Below, in pieces: positions 63,225 to 64,000 of a stretch of DNA of 64,000 nucleotides; positions within the stretch are counted from its first letter, which is position 1; each line of letters begins with the position of its first letter. The notes under the pieces were generated by a model. It was not told where the DNA came from and did not search any database. It saw only the letters and a list, made by a program, of their open reading frames with translations. Made by a program: the position numbers and the translations under genes. The stretch is from Coenobita brevimanus (taxonomy: Eukaryota; Arthropoda; Malacostraca; Decapoda; Coenobitidae), in assembly GCA_032717465.1 (NCBI GenBank), contig CM064683.1, forward strand, positions 39,540,542 to 39,604,541, written 5' to 3'.

Positions 63225-64000
63225 AATGGGGTGGATATGGAGGGGAGGGTACGTGGATACAGATTTACTGGGGTGGATATGGAGGGGGAGGGCACGAGGA
63301 TACAGAATTACTGGGGGTGGATATGGAGGGGGAGGGTACGAGGATACAGAATTACTGGTGGGTGGATAAGTGGGAGGGGAGTGGCAATGAGGATATACAG
63401 AATTACTGGGGTGGATATGGAGGGGAGGGTACGAGGATACAGAATTACTGGGGTGGATATGGCGGGGGAGGGTCGGGAGCATACAGAATAATGGGGGTGG
63501 GATATGGAGGGGGAGGGTGGGGATATACAGAATTACTGGGGTGGATAGGGTGGGGGTGGGTGGGTATATACAGAATTACTGGGGTGGATATGGAGGGGGA
63601 GGGGTGGGGATATACAGAATTACTGCGGAGGCGTAGGGGAGTGGTGGGGACATACCTAATTACTGGGGTGGCTATGGGGGGGGAGGGTACTAGGATACAG
63701 AATTATTGGGGGGTCTTGCTGTGGAGGGGGAGGGTGGGGAGGATGCAGAATTACATGAAGTGGGGACTGGGGTGGGTGGACAGGGAATTACTGGGGTGGG
63801 GGACAGGGGCTGGGGTGGGGGACAGGGTTCGGGTGGGGGCAGGGCTGGGGGTGGGGCACAGGGCTGGGGTGGGCACAGGGCTGGGGTGGGGGACAGGGCT
63901 GGGGGGTGGGGGTGGGGCACAGGGCTGGGGTGGGGTACAGGGCTGGGGGGTGAGGCACAGGGCTGGAGAGGGGCACAGGGTTACTGGGGTGGGGCACAGG
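63225..64000. repeat. G-rich minisatellite to the window end
   Basis: 42-44-bp units, TGGGGTGGATATGGAGGGG plus AGGGTACGAGGATACAGAATTAC, are regular to about 63700. They then degenerate into GGGCACAGGGCTGGGGTG units of about 24 bp. The plus strand has dense G runs; the array continues beyond the window. Confidence 0.93.

Overview
This is a eukaryotic window with no confidently identifiable host gene. It is almost entirely transposable elements, their relics and tandem repeats. Several features point to an arthropod, most plausibly a decapod crustacean: many mono- to tetranucleotide microsatellites, several decayed non-LTR families in one locus, TTAGG-like interstitial repeats, and mariner, PIF/Harbinger and Tigger relics. 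The host assignment is inference from repeat style; no host gene supports it. Family letters below are local labels.

Non-LTR (LINE) families. R: 12 copies, 3' end with a GATA/TATC tail. M: one long minus-strand copy, 18057-23103. K: zinc-finger-bearing, one longer copy and four 3' ends. J: one long minus-strand copy, 7835-9722, and two 3' ends. C: CR1/L2-like, 11717-14003 and 58318-59725, plus a possibly related tail at 34060. Z: 34631-41094, with PHD-like and CCCH zinc fingers, an endonuclease remnant and a reverse transcriptase. All copies carry frameshifts or stops, so none looks active. Short elements are SINE-A (tRNA-like head, 9 copies), SINE-B (3' end shared with LINE-R, 4 copies) and two other tRNA-headed SINEs. 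DNA transposons are a hAT-type MITE, a PIF/Harbinger relic, a pogo/Tigger relic, a mariner relic and an unclassified TIR element.

Layout. 1-7.8 kb: minisatellites, LINE-R and SINE copies, and a 369-bp near-perfect palindrome. 7.8-9.7: LINE-J. About 9.9-15.95 and 24.7-29.5: a diverged direct segmental duplication, each copy invaded by different elements. 16.4-24.7: SINE-A copies around LINE-M, which carries two DNA transposons, then LINE-K split by SINE-B. 29.6-33.4: LINE-R fragments and a TTAGG-like tract. 34-41 kb: LINE-Z, split by LINE-R, itself carrying a microsatellite-bearing insert. 41.6-45.9: SINE-B copies, local tandem repeats, mariner relic. 46.5-47.1: a CpG-richer island with a candidate first exon. 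47.6-51.6: a 2.1-kb pyrimidine array, then about 41 near-identical copies of a 42-bp unit. 52-58: diverged repeats, SINE-A, a TG tract and 3.4 kb of pyrimidine-rich DNA. 58.3-64: LINE-C, then minisatellites to the window end.

The elements form a readable nesting record. At four sites (38260, 20184, 19024, 15437) removing the inserted element with one target-site copy restores either an open reading frame or the tandem repeat it interrupted. SINE-B shares its terminal about 45 bp with LINE-R, the usual sign of a SINE mobilised by a partner LINE.
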